DNA from: Ignelater luminosus
Taxonomy: Eukaryota > Arthropoda > Insecta > Coleoptera > Elateridae
Length of the DNA: 64,000 nucleotides
Reading direction: 5' to 3'
NCBI GenBank assembly: GCA_011009095.1
Contig: VTPC01091225.1
Coordinates: forward strand, 120,932-184,931
Below are positions 1-10,798 of the stretch, piece after piece. Each line of letters starts with the position of its first letter. The first letter of the stretch is position 1. Under the pieces are notes generated by a model that made no database searches, had not been told where the DNA came from, and was given only the letters and a program-made list of their open reading frames with translations. A program made the translations under genes and the position numbers.

Positions 1-145
1 TATTTGGACGGGTTACAGAGATGGGAGCATCGCTGGGAGAAGTGTGTAGAGTTACAAGGAGACTATGTTGAAAAATAAAAAAAAAATTTCAAAAAAAATG
101 TTTTGTATCTTTGTTAGGTCGGAAACTTTTCAGACCACCCTCGTA
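1..145 (+). pseudogene. 3' end of a mariner element (transposase C-terminus and terminal repeat)
   Basis: The first frame reads straight from base 1 to a stop at 76-78 and ends in a typical mariner/SETMAR-type C-terminus (RWEHRWEKCVELQGDYVEK). About 40 bp later comes a terminal inverted repeat of mariner type, roughly 117-143, ending in CCACCCTCG followed by TA (144-145). The rest of the element lies left of the window, so its integrity is unknown. Its terminal repeat differs from that of the next mariner, so these are two separate families. The TA fits the mariner target-site duplication. Confidence 0.85.
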
Positions 146-163
146 GATCTACACCTCTAGATA

Positions 164-1080
164 TACGAGGGGAGCACCAGAATTCCTGGGACTTTAATAT
201 GTAAAAAGCAATTAGGTAAAAATCGCATGCGCTCTGGAAACAGCAATGTTTAATTAACTTAGACACTCGATTTCATTTTTTATGTCTATTTGTTAATTCA
301 CAGCTGTCAAAAGTGTAGCGTTGTTTACAATAATTCTTTAAAATGAAAAATATTGAACTCCGTGCAGTAATAAAGTTCCTAACAGAAGAAAATGTTAAAG
401 CACCCGAAATGCGAGAAAGAATGGTAGCAGTTTATGGAGAATCGACACCGTCTATTTCAAATCAAACATTGGAGAAAACTTTTTTAGTGAGGTCGGGAAC
501 CCATCGAAGACGATCGCCGTCCTGGTCGACCAGTGGAGGTGACTTCGGATGAAGTTGTGCAAAAGTGGAAGCTCTTGTTGTTGCAACATGCAAGATAAAA
601 CACCGAATTATTGCAGAAACGGTTGGAGTTTCACCTACAACAGTTTTGCGAATTCTACATTACCATCTTGGCATGCAAAGGTAAGCGCAAGATGGGTTCC
701 CAGAATGCTCACGCCTCGCATCTTCAAAAAGAGGAAAGTATTTTATGTTGTAGAGTTTTTGAGTCACTATGGTAAGAATCCTACAAGTTATACAGACTCG
801 ATTGTGACGGGAGATGAAACGTGGGTTCATTTTTTTGATCTTGAGTCCAAAGAGGAATCAAAGGAACGGAACCACCTCGAAAATCTCGTGTTGCGGCATC
901 CCCAAGGAAAGTCATGGCAACAATATTTTGGGATTCAAGAGGAGTGCTGCTGCTAATTGATTATAAAACAGAAGGTAGGACTATAACAGGGGAATATTCC
1001 CGTAAAAAAATAATTATAAAATTTTTATTTCATTGGTAAAGTGTGTACTAAAGGCTGAGAAATTCTGGTGTTTCCACGTA
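164..1080 (+). mobile_element. Mariner element, internally deleted, with both inverted repeats and TA flanks
   Basis: Imperfect inverted repeats bound the element: about 166-188 at the left (CGAGGGGAGCACCAGAATTC) and about 1059-1078 at the right, which reads in reverse complement CGTGGAAACACCAGAATTTC. Both are flanked by TA (164-165 and 1079-1080), the mariner target site. At about 915 bp it is shorter than the usual 1.2-1.3 kb of an autonomous mariner. The missing part is the 3' half of the transposase. It is a non-autonomous deletion derivative. Its 3' end lies only about 15 bp from the next element. Confidence 0.85.
343..1010 (+). pseudogene. Mariner transposase, broken and truncated
   Basis: DNA cut-and-paste transposase relic of the mariner family, acting on its own terminal repeats. 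The start at 343 gives the conserved N-terminal helix-turn-helix opening (IELRAVIKFL ... ERMVAVYGES). The frame is lost near 480-550, and the open part at 549-956 carries KVSARWVPRMLTP, then the first catalytic aspartate block TGDETWVHFF near 807-835, then MATIFWDSRGVLL near 913-950 in a shifted frame. Homology runs out shortly after the GEY motif near 990. The second and third catalytic aspartates of the DD34D triad are absent. Several frameshifts and the deletion make it non-functional. Confidence 0.9.
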
Positions 1081-1095
1081 GTTTGTTTACATATA

Positions 1096-1375
1096 CAGTG
1101 TGTCCGAAAAGTGTGGAATATCCTATATATCTTAGTAAATATGCATTTTATGGAAAAATATTTCCTATAAAAGTTGTTTAGTGTTTAGTTTTACATTACA
1201 CGGCAATACCAAATAACTATTCTTTAAAACAACAAAAGCGCAACGAATAATGCTTCAAATTTTTTTAATGGGAATGTATCCCTTTATTGTACTCATGTGA
1301 TAGAGAATGTTTTTCTCTTTTCAATGATGTAAAACTTTGATACACTTGCATAATTAAATTTTGATTAAAACGCAA
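1096..1375 (+). repeat. Left long terminal inverted repeat
   Basis: This arm matches the reverse complement of 2779-3058 along nearly its full length, with scattered substitutions and small indels. Examples are the shared GTTTAGTGTTTAGTTTTACA stretch and the segment around GATACACTTGCATAA. The outer tip CAGTGTGTCCG is the likely transposase cleavage end. Confidence 0.9.
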
Positions 1376-1623
1376 ACAATTGTTTCAATAACGCTTAAAA
1401 GTTTATTAATTCATCTGTTACCTTTCCAGACGCGGTCTTTTAAATTTTCAATATCATCTAGTCACATTATGGTCGGTGTGATACACTTTTGTTTGTTGCA
1501 ATAACTGAATGCGTCGTAGAAATGTCAATTAATAACCGAACTGAAGCGAAAAGTTATTTGTTTAATTAATTTAAGCATTTTGATTAACGTGAGGATAACA
1601 AAGTTACAAAAATACGACTTGCT

Positions 1624-2706
1624 ATGGATCATTTATCAGAAAAACATCGTATCGAAATTTTAATGATGCTGGGATATGGAGACAGAAGGAGAACACAGGA
1701 GGAAGATTGCAATTTCTTAATAACGTGCACTCCGAATACCATATTTCTCAGTCTACTGTAAGTAAAATTTTGCATAAATTTCATGAGACGGGTTCTGTCA
1801 AAGGTCGTCCAAAAACGGGCAGACCTAAAGCTCTAAATAATGAACAACGTGAGAATATAATGTTGGCTGTCGTGGAAAATCCACATGTTTTTGTTCAACA
1901 AATTGCTCGTGAACATACTTTGAAGAAATCCACTGCACACGAAGTTTTAAGAAAGGAGAAGTGGCATCCGTATAAACCTTCTATAGTTCAAGAATTATTA
2001 GAAAATGATTTAGATCGAAGATTGCAATTTCGCGAAGAAATAACACATAACCTTCAGGAAAATACAAATTTTCATAAAAATATCCTCTTTACTGATGAGA
2101 CAACGTTTTGTTTGAATGGTACCATTAACAAACAAAACACGCGCTACTGGTCTTCTCTAAATCCTGGCTGGTATGTAGAAGGGCACACGCAATATCAGCA
2201 GAAAGTCAATGTCTGGGGAGGAATTATTGGAACCCAAATTTTGGGACCCTTTTTTATAGAACATAATTTAACAGCGGATGCTTATCTAGATTTTTTAAGA
2301 TTTGACTTAGTTCCTGCTTTAGCTGTTCTATTTCCTAATGAACTAGATCCAGATGTACCCCATAACAGAATATGGTTACAACAAGACGGGGCTCCTCCTC
2401 ATTTCGGAATTAATGTCCGATAGTTTTGATAATATTTTCCCTTATCGATGGATAGGCAGAAGAGGTGCAGTAGAATGGCCAGCTCGCTCGCCGGCTTTAA
2501 GTCTGCTTGATTTTTTTCTGCGGGGCCATTTCAAAAATAAGATTTATGTCGATATACCTGAAGATATTGAAACTCTAAAAGACCGTATTAGAATAGAGAT
2601 TAGAGCTATCACACCAGAAACCATTCAAAATATAGTAAACGAATTTGAAAGACGACTTTATCATTGCCGAACTGAAAATGGTGCACACTTTGAACACCTT
2701 TTATGA
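1624..2706 (+). pseudogene. DDE/D transposase of the long-TIR element, two frameshifts
   Basis: The ATG at 1624 opens MDHLSEKHRIEILMMLGYGD, then a frameshift near 1700 moves the reading to the frame of 1707-2423. That part shows an HTH pair with GRPKTGRPKA between, the first catalytic aspartate in LFTDET (codon 130 of this segment) and the second in LQQDGAPPH (codon 227). A loss of two bases near 2418 shifts the frame again. The last part (to 2706) has RWIGRRGAVEWPARSP, then the third acidic residue in LLDFFL. If the two lost bases are counted, 41 residues separate the second and third catalytic residues, which fits DD41D (rosa-type) transposases. The C-terminus GAHFEHLL is typical of the family. 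About 360 codons in all. Confidence 0.88.
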
Positions 2707-2778
2707 ACTGTAGAGTGTAGTTATACAAAATTTTCAATTCGTAACAGAAGAATATTGAAATAAACTTTCAAACAATTT

Positions 2779-3058
2779 TTTGCGTTTTGATCAAAATTTA
2801 CTTATGCAAGTGTATCAAAGTTTTACATCACTGAAAAGAGAAAAACATTCTCTATCAAATGAGTACAATAAAGGGATACCTTCCCATTAAAGAAAATTGA
2901 AGCATTATTCGTTGCGCTTTTGTTTTTTAAAAAATAGTTATTTGGTATTGCCCTGGAATGTAAAACTAAACACTAAACAACTTTTATAGGAAACATTTTT
3001 CCATAAAATGCATAGTTACTGAGATATATAGGATATTCCATACTTTTCGGACACACTG
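2779..3058 (-). repeat. Right long terminal inverted repeat
   Basis: Reverse-complement partner of 1096-1375, ending in CGGACACACTG directly before the TA at 3059-3060. It starts about 70 bp after the transposase stop. Confidence 0.9.
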
Positions 3059-3068
3059 TATAATAGAA

Positions 3069-3827
3069 TGCAGAAATGAAAGACTAGATATCTTGCGTAA
3101 AGAAAAGAAACAGAAAAATATAGATTCTACTGATGTTGGAGAGATAATGATGATAATTGGAGTCACATTTATTATATGTTATAATCGACTCTCAAATTTG
3201 AGTGATTATTGGTCAACAAGACCATCAATGGGAAACAATTTTGTCAAGCAAGTTACATCACGAAATCGATGTACACTTATTTTATCAAAATTATACTTCA
3301 ATTATCTTTTGAAACCGGATGGCGCTTCCAAAACGTATTATGTTGATGAGTTAGTAGCGTACTTGAAATATACATTTCACAAATATCGTTCAGATAGTAC
3401 AAGACAAAGCATAGATGAAAGCGACTAAATGGGCGGTTTATATGATTTGGATTGAAAGTCACTAAAGTGGTGGAAGAAAATCTTTTACAGGTTGGTTATG
3501 GTGACTGCCGTAAACAGCTGGATCATATTCAATGATTTTAACAGAAAAAAGACCTCGTTTGTTGAATTCCCAGTGACATTGGGGGAAGATTTAGTACTGT
3601 CAGGATGGCAGGCTACTGCAGTCAAAATCCGGCGAAGGTTAAGTGGAAGACCATCCAAACGCTCTAGAACTATGAAAAATGTGGGCGATCATTTACCAAT
3701 AGTTCAGAAAGCTCGACGACGTTGCCGTAAGTGTTCTGGTAACAGAAAAGAAACTAGAACAAATATTATATGTCAAATGTGCCAAGTTCCATTATGCAAA
3801 GACTGTCTTACATCATACTATACATAA
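3069..3827 (+). pseudogene. piggyBac transposase, internally deleted
   Basis: Relic of a piggyBac (PGBD, DDE_Tnp_1_7) transposase. The segment 3069-3428 holds the N-terminal region of the core (DVGEIMMIIGVTF, DYWSTRP, then RNRCTLILSKL) and ends in SIDES, which carries the first catalytic aspartate. It then jumps straight to MGGLYDLD near 3429-3452, equivalent to the last catalytic aspartate block, so the central part with the middle aspartate is deleted. A TGA follows. Next is KWWKKIFYRLVMVTAVNSW and a C-terminal cysteine-rich domain in 3492-3827 with the C-x2-C ... C-x2-C-x4-C-x2-C spacing (CRKC, CQMC, LCKDC). The long-TIR element abuts its 5' side, so the N-terminus is not contiguous. Confidence 0.88.
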
Positions 3828-5685
3828 ACACTTAATTTTGGTATATTTCTGAGTTTAGTTATGTTTTTTAATTTTTAAATAAATTTGTTCGATCGATAGA
3901 CATGGGTTTTGATTTGTTCAATAGGGCATATTGTCCCACCGAAAAAAACATTTGAGACACTATATTCCAGGATAATATTCTTTTATGGCATTATAATGGA
4001 ATTCTTTGCAAAAATAAGCAATAAACCAATTAAAATTCAAACGTTAAAAAAGTAGTAGTGAAAGGGGTACCTATTTTGTGAGTTAGCAATCCTGTGAACT
4101 GGATTTTGGTTCGATAAATATGAAGTTGTTCCAAGTGAAGACATTTATTTCTTAAAATTGATTGATGCTTCTACTTTTGACTACTTATGTTGATCGCCGT
4201 TTACTGGTTTTGCTTTAAGTGCTGCCTGCTTCGTTTTTAGTGCAAACGATCGAGGACAGAGCAAACTAAAATCATCGAATCGGAACTCCTCCTGAATGTA
4301 CATATCTTTATTAACATTTAAATCATTAGACTTCTTTGAACATTTGCAAGTAGTTCACTGCTAGAAAATTAGTAATATGGTCAAGAATTCTGGAAGAAGT
4401 TTCCACAATGGAAATACGAATTGTAAACACTTTAAGCACATAAATTCAATTTTTCGTTAATATTATAAGATGAAATAATATTTTACTTCAGACTTTCATA
4501 ACTACTTTCAACAACACCTTTTTAGCCGTTCAAGACTGCATTGTAATCGGCACCAAAGGTTTTTAGCTCGCTTTTTGCCTTTTTTCTATTCTAACTTGTT
4601 ATTCGTACATAGCTAGCTTGAGGAGCCCTATTTTGCGGTAGTTTTTTTGCTTTGCAAAGCAATAACTACTTGATACGGCATGAAATTAAATTTTCCGTGT
4701 ATGTATCTCTCTCAAGCTTGTATAATGATTCCTTTTTTAGCTAGTTGACGTAAGATAAATTATGTACCTTGTATTTACTGACATGTTAAAACTGCTTATA
4801 TTAAGAATATTGAACTTTTCCGCCTTTTTATTTTTTTCTCTACATTAGTTCGTGGAAAATTCCAACGAAAACGTCCTACATAACTTTCTTTTTATTTTTC
4901 CACTTTTATCGTTTTCATTAAAAGCGTTCAGTTTTACAACACATTTAACAGGAGAATTTTTACAATAAAAATGGAAAATAAATTCACTCTCTGTATAGAT
5001 AACGTGGAATTCATAAATTAGCAGGAATTTCGGCTTTGCAGGTTGTTTTCCAGAGGGTATATTACCAAGTAAAACCAACAAATAAACCAACTAACCAACC
5101 AACCAGTCGTGCTCGTTTAATATGCGAGTACGTGTGACGATGACTCAGAAATTTAATATAAGTGGTCGATGTGTTGTATGCTTTATGCGCACGTTGCGCT
5201 AACAATAACGATTATCTTTTTAGTTTCTGTTGTTTATTATATTTTCCCTGCTGTTTTATGTGCTGGTATACGAATAATTAACTGCTTTACTAATTACTAT
5301 AATCATTTTGTAACCTTTTTACATTTTACTAAACTCTATTTTTAATGATTTTTGTTGTGCAGGTTTTCATGTAATATTAATCTTTATTTTGGGACTGTAC
5401 TTGATAAATAATTGAAGCCGAACAATTTGCTAAAATTTTTAATCAAGGGAATAAAGCTTGGTGTACTACTTTCGCGGTCGAAAGGTCTTTTATGCATATT
5501 TAAGTTATTTGGAATTAAATAGCTCTGCTGGCGCACCATTATCTGTTGTTTATGTTTCAGTGTGGGTCGTGCAAAGTTTTTTTTTTTTTTGCGAAAAACA
5601 TCCTTTTTTTAATTTTTAAACAATAATTGAATTCGTTACGAGAGCAATTGAAACCAATTTGTCAAAGATATCCGTCTCAGATTAC
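3828..5685. other. AT-rich non-coding stretch
   Basis: No coding region or element is recognisable. A short AACC run lies at about 5079-5106 and a run of T at about 5577-5591. The first 150 bp may still be the 3' flank of the piggyBac relic, but I cannot mark its terminal repeat. Confidence 0.5.
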
Positions 5686-5687
5686 TT

Positions 5688-6080
5688 ATGGAATTTTATC
5701 ACTTTAGGTCATTTTTCTTTTTCCATCACGTCTTTCTCTTCTTAATGGTTCTTATCTTCTTTTTTATTATTATGCTATCATTTACTTCCTATATTTTGAT
5801 CTCTTCTATATCTTCTTTTTGCTTTCTGCCATCCGATCTTTTTTCTTTCTCCCTCCCTTCTCCCTCTTTTAGTCTTTCCTTGAATGATTTTTTTCTGCAC
5901 TTCTCATTGCATTCATTTTTTCCCCCTCGTCTGCATTTCTTCACCTTTTATCAATATTCACCATCTGTTTTTCCCTTTTTTGCTCTCTTTCTTATATCCT
6001 CTTTCTACGCTTTTCCCTGTTTCTCTTTTGTTGTCTGAAGATCTATTTTCCCTCTCTTCTCTTCTCTTCTCTTGTATTTT
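5688..6080 (+). repeat. Pyrimidine-rich low-complexity tract
   Basis: For almost 400 bp the + strand is dominated by T and C, ending in TTCTC repeats near 6050-6072. The open frames here (117 and 72 codons) are Phe/Ser/Leu-rich products of the tract and are not credible genes. Confidence 0.75.
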
Positions 6081-6119
6081 TGCATTTTATATCTTCTGAA
6101 ATACATAGATGCCTAATAG

Positions 6120-7480
6120 CCAATACTACGTATAAATTAAAGCAAACCTGAGATCATCACTTCGACCTTCAATAAATTTCTTGTTGACTTTGAGAAAAAC
6201 TATGATTGTGGTTGCCGCTATTTGTTGATCCTGTAATACAGTAGGAGTACGCCTCTGTTATTGAGTCGACGATCTGTTGAATGCCGGACATCAGCATGTA
6301 GCTGACGATAATTTTAACGATGATGGCAGTGACGTTGTACGATTTTGTTTGGTGAATATAAATGACCCTTGCTAAGATCTCACCACCACAAAAGCTTGCG
6401 CTGTGCTGCAGAACCTGCTAGCGTCCGATAGCTATGGTGAAGAAGATTCTTGAAACAGCAAACTACTAATTCTACTCCCTGGAAGGCATTCGGTTAGTCG
6501 AACCCCAGAAGGAGCACCGGCAGCGCAATAGTCCAGCATTTTTCTCAAGGCGTCGACGTCCTTAGGACCACCCAAACGAATGTTTGTACCCCCAGCACAG
6601 AATGAACTCGGATGAACTTCAGACGGATATCGATCCGAGCAGTTAACTGATCGGAACTTGAGTAAATCTCATGTAATATATTCCTGTGGTCGAGCAATAG
6701 GTATCCGGTAGTTAACTCATCGAAGAGATGTTTGGAGATACTGTTTTCAGTTTAAAATTATTGTTAGTCAACTTGTTCATGTTATGGTATCTAATATATC
6801 ACATACATTACATAAAGGGTGATAAAAATTCGTACCAACAAACGCACCAAATGGCAAGATTGCGTCCAAATATTCCAAGAATTCTTTGCCTGTTGTGCAG
6901 CACGATAGTGGCACGTTGAATTTTTGCCAGGATGTTTCATCCCGGTTGTCGAGAAGAATCTAGGACTTAGGTACTATGCAAATTTGTCGGTCGGATGCTG
7001 CGTACGTAACTGAGAATTTTTGATAGTAAGATGCTTCTAATTTTGTTGAATAGTGGTATGGAGGAATATGGAACTAATGTTCTGATTAAGGAATCGAAAA
7101 CTGCCTAGAATTTTCTTTATTATTCCGAGAAATGAAATTCAGGATCTCTTGTGATCTCGTTTAGGAAGGCGTCCGATAGCAAAGCGTGTTTTAACTTGTT
7201 GTGTTATGGGATTATTATAAGTGTTTGGGTTACTACAAGATGTCGGCTGGTTTGAATACTTAACGAGGTGTGGTTGAATTGCAGCGGGAATAAAAAAGTG
7301 AGTCATGTATCTGAAGACAAGCTGTTAGCAGTTGACAGCTTGTCCGGACTCTTATTATTTAATAATATTGTGCGTTTAGTGTGTTTTAAGAGCAGTTGTA
7401 CGGTAAAAAATGTTTTAGCGAACGCCTCTTAGTAGTTTCCGCTGAAGCTCATTAATAAACTGAAAGTTTTAGGTTTCCGC
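6120..7480. other. Non-coding stretch with a GC-richer relic at about 6190-6650
   Basis: Part of 6190-6650 is less AT-rich than its flanks. On the - strand it reads briefly as protein-like sequence (for example GGPKDVDALRKMLDY near 6540-6590), broken by stops. It could be a decayed element gene, but I cannot place its family. The remainder to 7480 shows nothing recognisable. Confidence 0.4.
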
Positions 7481-7489
7481 ACAAAAGGT

Positions 7490-8490
7490 TACAATATGAA
7501 GATTTTTCAGATTTTACAGACTATAGATTACAGAGAATGTACAAGAGATTTTGATGACGGTGGAAAAGATTGATTATAAAGATTTTAGAGATTACAGAGA
7601 TTTCCAGTCAAATGTACAATAGATAATGAAGATTTGCAGAATCTCATGAAGATTCTTCTATGGTTGAGAGATTGTTCATGATTGAGGGTTATGAAGATCT
7701 TGTCAGACCGTTGTTCTACGGATTTTCACGGGAATTTTGAAGATTTGAAGTCCTGCACGGGGCGAGATTTCCAGACTCGGTCCAACTGGGGATTAACTTG
7801 ACCTGGTAACTTTTTGACCTACTAGAATAGCCCTAACGGCCAAAGCCTGATAGATTTTTAAATTGATGCCCAGCCTGACCTGGACGGGACCGCCCAAAAA
7901 TTCCGTCTACGGTGCAGTATGAAAATCCTCCTCTTCGGTTCAGTATGAAACTAATGCTCGTCCGGGCCAGGAAATTGAAAATCGTCCGCTTTAGATCTGT
8001 ACAAAAATAACGTCCTGAAAAGTCCGATGGACCACCTGATAAACTTGACAGGTTCAACAGACGCAAATAGCCCGATCAATCTTTAAATTGAGGCTGGGCT
8101 CTACTTGAACTGACAGCCCGACTAAACAAACTCGGCCCGTGCAGGCCTTGGGATTGTACAGAAGATCTCTTAAGAGTTTGAGAATTGTGGAAAAGATTGC
8201 GTAGATTATCACTCAGTAAGTGAATTTTAAAGATTTTAGAGATTGCACTTGTCTTTTTCAGCCTTGATTATAGAAACTTAAATTTTTTAGGAAAATTTCT
8301 CAGATGAAGATATTCTCAACGATTGAAGATTATGAAGATTTGATCAGACCGAAATTCTACGGATCTGTACGAAAATTTTGAAGATTAATGAGACTGTAGA
8401 TTTTTAGATTCGGGAAGTTTCTCGACTGTGGAAAGGCTGGATTTTTGAGAAAATCTGAAAGATTCTTTACGGTGCAATTGGGAGTTTAAA
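7490..8490 (+). repeat. Locally duplicated array rich in GAAGATT / AGAGATT
   Basis: A unit at about 7557-7760 recurs at about 8187-8390. Both contain GTGGAAAAGATTG, AAAGATTTTAGAGATT and a CAGACCG...TTCTACGGAT...GAATTTTGAAGATT tail. Between them a smaller unit around AATAGCCC...TTTAAATTGA occurs at about 7828 and 8067. The spacing of about 630 bp suggests a tandem duplication that has decayed. No coding potential is seen. Confidence 0.65.
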
Positions 8491-8499
8491 GTAGAACTT

Positions 8500-10225
8500 T
8501 AAATTCGTTTATTGACTTCAATTATTCAACCTCGCGGTTACTTGAGTTCTGTCAGCCAAAGTATCAAACCACCCACCACAGTCGGAAATAGCCACATCTT
8601 GTCGACAAGGATTATAGACAAGTTTCTTGCCACCTGTGATACTCAAAATAAATAGAGTTATGTTATTTGTAATTCTAGTTTATTTTTATTAGTTTGTATC
8701 GTGTATTGTTAATAAGGAAGTAAAAGAGGTGACATGAGATATATTTGGAGCCATCTTTAGCTTTGTAACTTTTGAAAGTGATCTTGATATGCTGGAGCTG
8801 TCAATTCGGTGTGGGCACAATTACCTGGATCCTAAGATTTTGCGTAATCTAGAAATCTTTTATTTATATAAGTTCACTGCGGTTTACTGTCTTTTAGCTA
8901 TACGGAAGATATTTTAAGGTAGGTCAATGAACAACAAAAAGCAAGTGAAAAGTTTTCTAGCATAACTAATTGTAAGTAAAGGCTATTAATTGATTTTATA
9001 AGCAACTTTCAACAGTTTGTGTCTTACTGCTGTGATTTTTATATTGATCCATCTTCATTTGTCATTTGCTATACATAAATAATAATTTCATCACTTAAAA
9101 TATTTTACAACAGAAAAGTTTGGATCAATTTGTATTTTAATATGTGTATTTTGTCAGTGCAAGTTTATAATAGGCTTTTGATTATGTCTGATTTTATGAA
9201 CTGTCTGGAAAAGGTATCTCGGGAACAATCTCATCAATAATATTCTATTGACAGAAATGACGGATGACTGTGTGTGTAAGCTATTAGAATAGATTTTTAA
9301 TTTTGTGTGCACATGCGTTTTTACAAATAGTGGCATAATAACTGCACACCGCGATTGTAGTATGATATCAGATAAATTGAACCAATTTTGAATGTTTAAC
9401 TTCTAAGTGAATTCATTACGTTGTTTGCAATTAATATCCATTTAAATTGAATTGCATATAGTATGTTGTGTTCCGACCGAAATTAACATCACATATTGCT
9501 TAGCTGACGATGGTGGCAATAGTATGTGTTATATGCTATGTGATGTACTTTGATACCTACATACGTAATTTATTACTAATGGACCGTTGCATTGGTAATT
9601 TTACTGCCCACGAATTGTAACCCAATATACTACCGCGATATGCTTTCGTTAAATTAATGCTTATGTGACGTTTAATGAATTATAACAATTAGAAGCGAAC
9701 TCTGTTAACACCTCCTACAAAGCAAATTAACACTGACCAATTTAATTGATATAAATGTATTGTTCTTTGTTATTATTTATTAAGTAAAGTGATTTCCAGA
9801 AGCTCGTTTTTGTCTTGTAATGCAGTAATTCACAGTAAATGATAATATATCAAATATTAATCTTTATAATTCCCAAACGGTTGGTAATAATGGAGATGCA
9901 TTTGTATTAAGAGCTTATAAATCAAAAGCTAGTATTACAGTTTATTAATATCTGAATTGATCTTGCCTTGATTTATATGAGAGAAACTTTCGTATTCAAG
10001 TTTATCAAGGATTGCAAAGGCAATTTTTTAGGGAGTAGATCAACGAACTTGTAACTTCCAGAGGCTTTTAATTTTTTTTTAAATTTATTCACCAGTATGT
10101 GAATAGCTTTCTCTACAATTCAGGGATGCCAATTTCTGTTTCCTTTGTTTATTAAGACACTTAAATGAAACTAAAGATTCTCTTTAGATATTTTTTATTA
10201 TAAATTTAATACCATGATTGTTTTT
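8500..10225. other. AT-rich non-coding stretch
   Basis: I see no gene, element end or clear repeat here. The flank before 10228 becomes T-rich as it approaches the splice-like site. Confidence 0.5.
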
Positions 10226-10227
10226 AT

Positions 10228-10302
10228 TCTAATATTTTTTTTTGTTGCAGGTAAGTTCATTTAGATTTCGATACGAATACTAAGTAGGTGTAATTGGTAA
10301 GT
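10228..10302 (+). promoter_or_regulatory. Recursive splicing (ratchet-point) site with RS-exon, site 1
   Basis: A 3' splice site and a 5' splice site are fused with no exon between: a CTAAT branch-point-like motif (about 10229-10233), a run of T, then TTGTTGCAG|GTAAGT with the junction between 10250 and 10251. A second donor, TAATTG|GTAAGTT, begins at 10297, defining a 46 nt RS-exon (10251-10296). In insects and vertebrates this arrangement lets a long intron be removed in steps; the downstream donor is used for exon definition before the reconstituted GTAAGT takes over. The sequence is seen directly, the function is inference. It implies a + strand host transcript crossing this point. Confidence 0.8.
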
Positions 10303-10798
10303 TAATAAATTAATTCTAGATTGCTTATTTATACAATTTATTAATAATCCGTCTTCTAATTGTAAATATGTGCTAAGAGGCAATATTAAATTAAAATCAA
10401 AAATAATTTATTACTATACACTAAATTTTATTTTTAGAGAAGTAAGAATAAACTAAATTTACTTTTAATTGGTTTTAATCAAACATCCTGTAACTGTAAT
10501 TAAAACAGACTTGCAAACACTGATTCAACATTTTTCATTTTGCATACCTTGATTGATAGCAAGATCTTCTCTTGATATCTGCATGTTTTTTTTAAGGTAA
10601 TGCAATAAAACACAAAAAATTGGCCAATACATACAGGGTGTTTCCTAATGATAGTAAGAAATTTTAATAGATAATAAGCAAGTGTCTTAAAATGCACCCC
10701 TTCCGAGATACAGGGCGTAATACGTAATACCGCCGGGATTTTTGACAGAGTACGTCAGTTGCAAGTCAGAAGACTGCAGACTCCAGAACGTGGAAGAA

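Larger units (their letters stand above)
1096..3058 (+). mobile_element. Long-TIR Tc1/mariner-superfamily element (DD41D-like), near complete
   Basis: A 1.96 kb element bounded by CAGTGTGTCCGAAAAGT and its reverse complement, each flanked by TA (1094-1095 and 3059-3060). The inverted repeats are long: about 1096-1375 pairs with about 2779-3058 almost throughout. Long repeats of this size are unusual for Tc1/mariner elements. Only the transposase relic lies between them. The element sits just after the deleted mariner and directly before piggyBac coding sequence. Both ends and both target sites are preserved, so insertion looks later than the decay of its neighbours, but that is inference. Confidence 0.9.

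Noticed and set aside
5688..6099. Phe/Ser-rich membrane-like frames
   Set aside because: Products of a pyrimidine tract; hydrophobicity follows from T/C codons.
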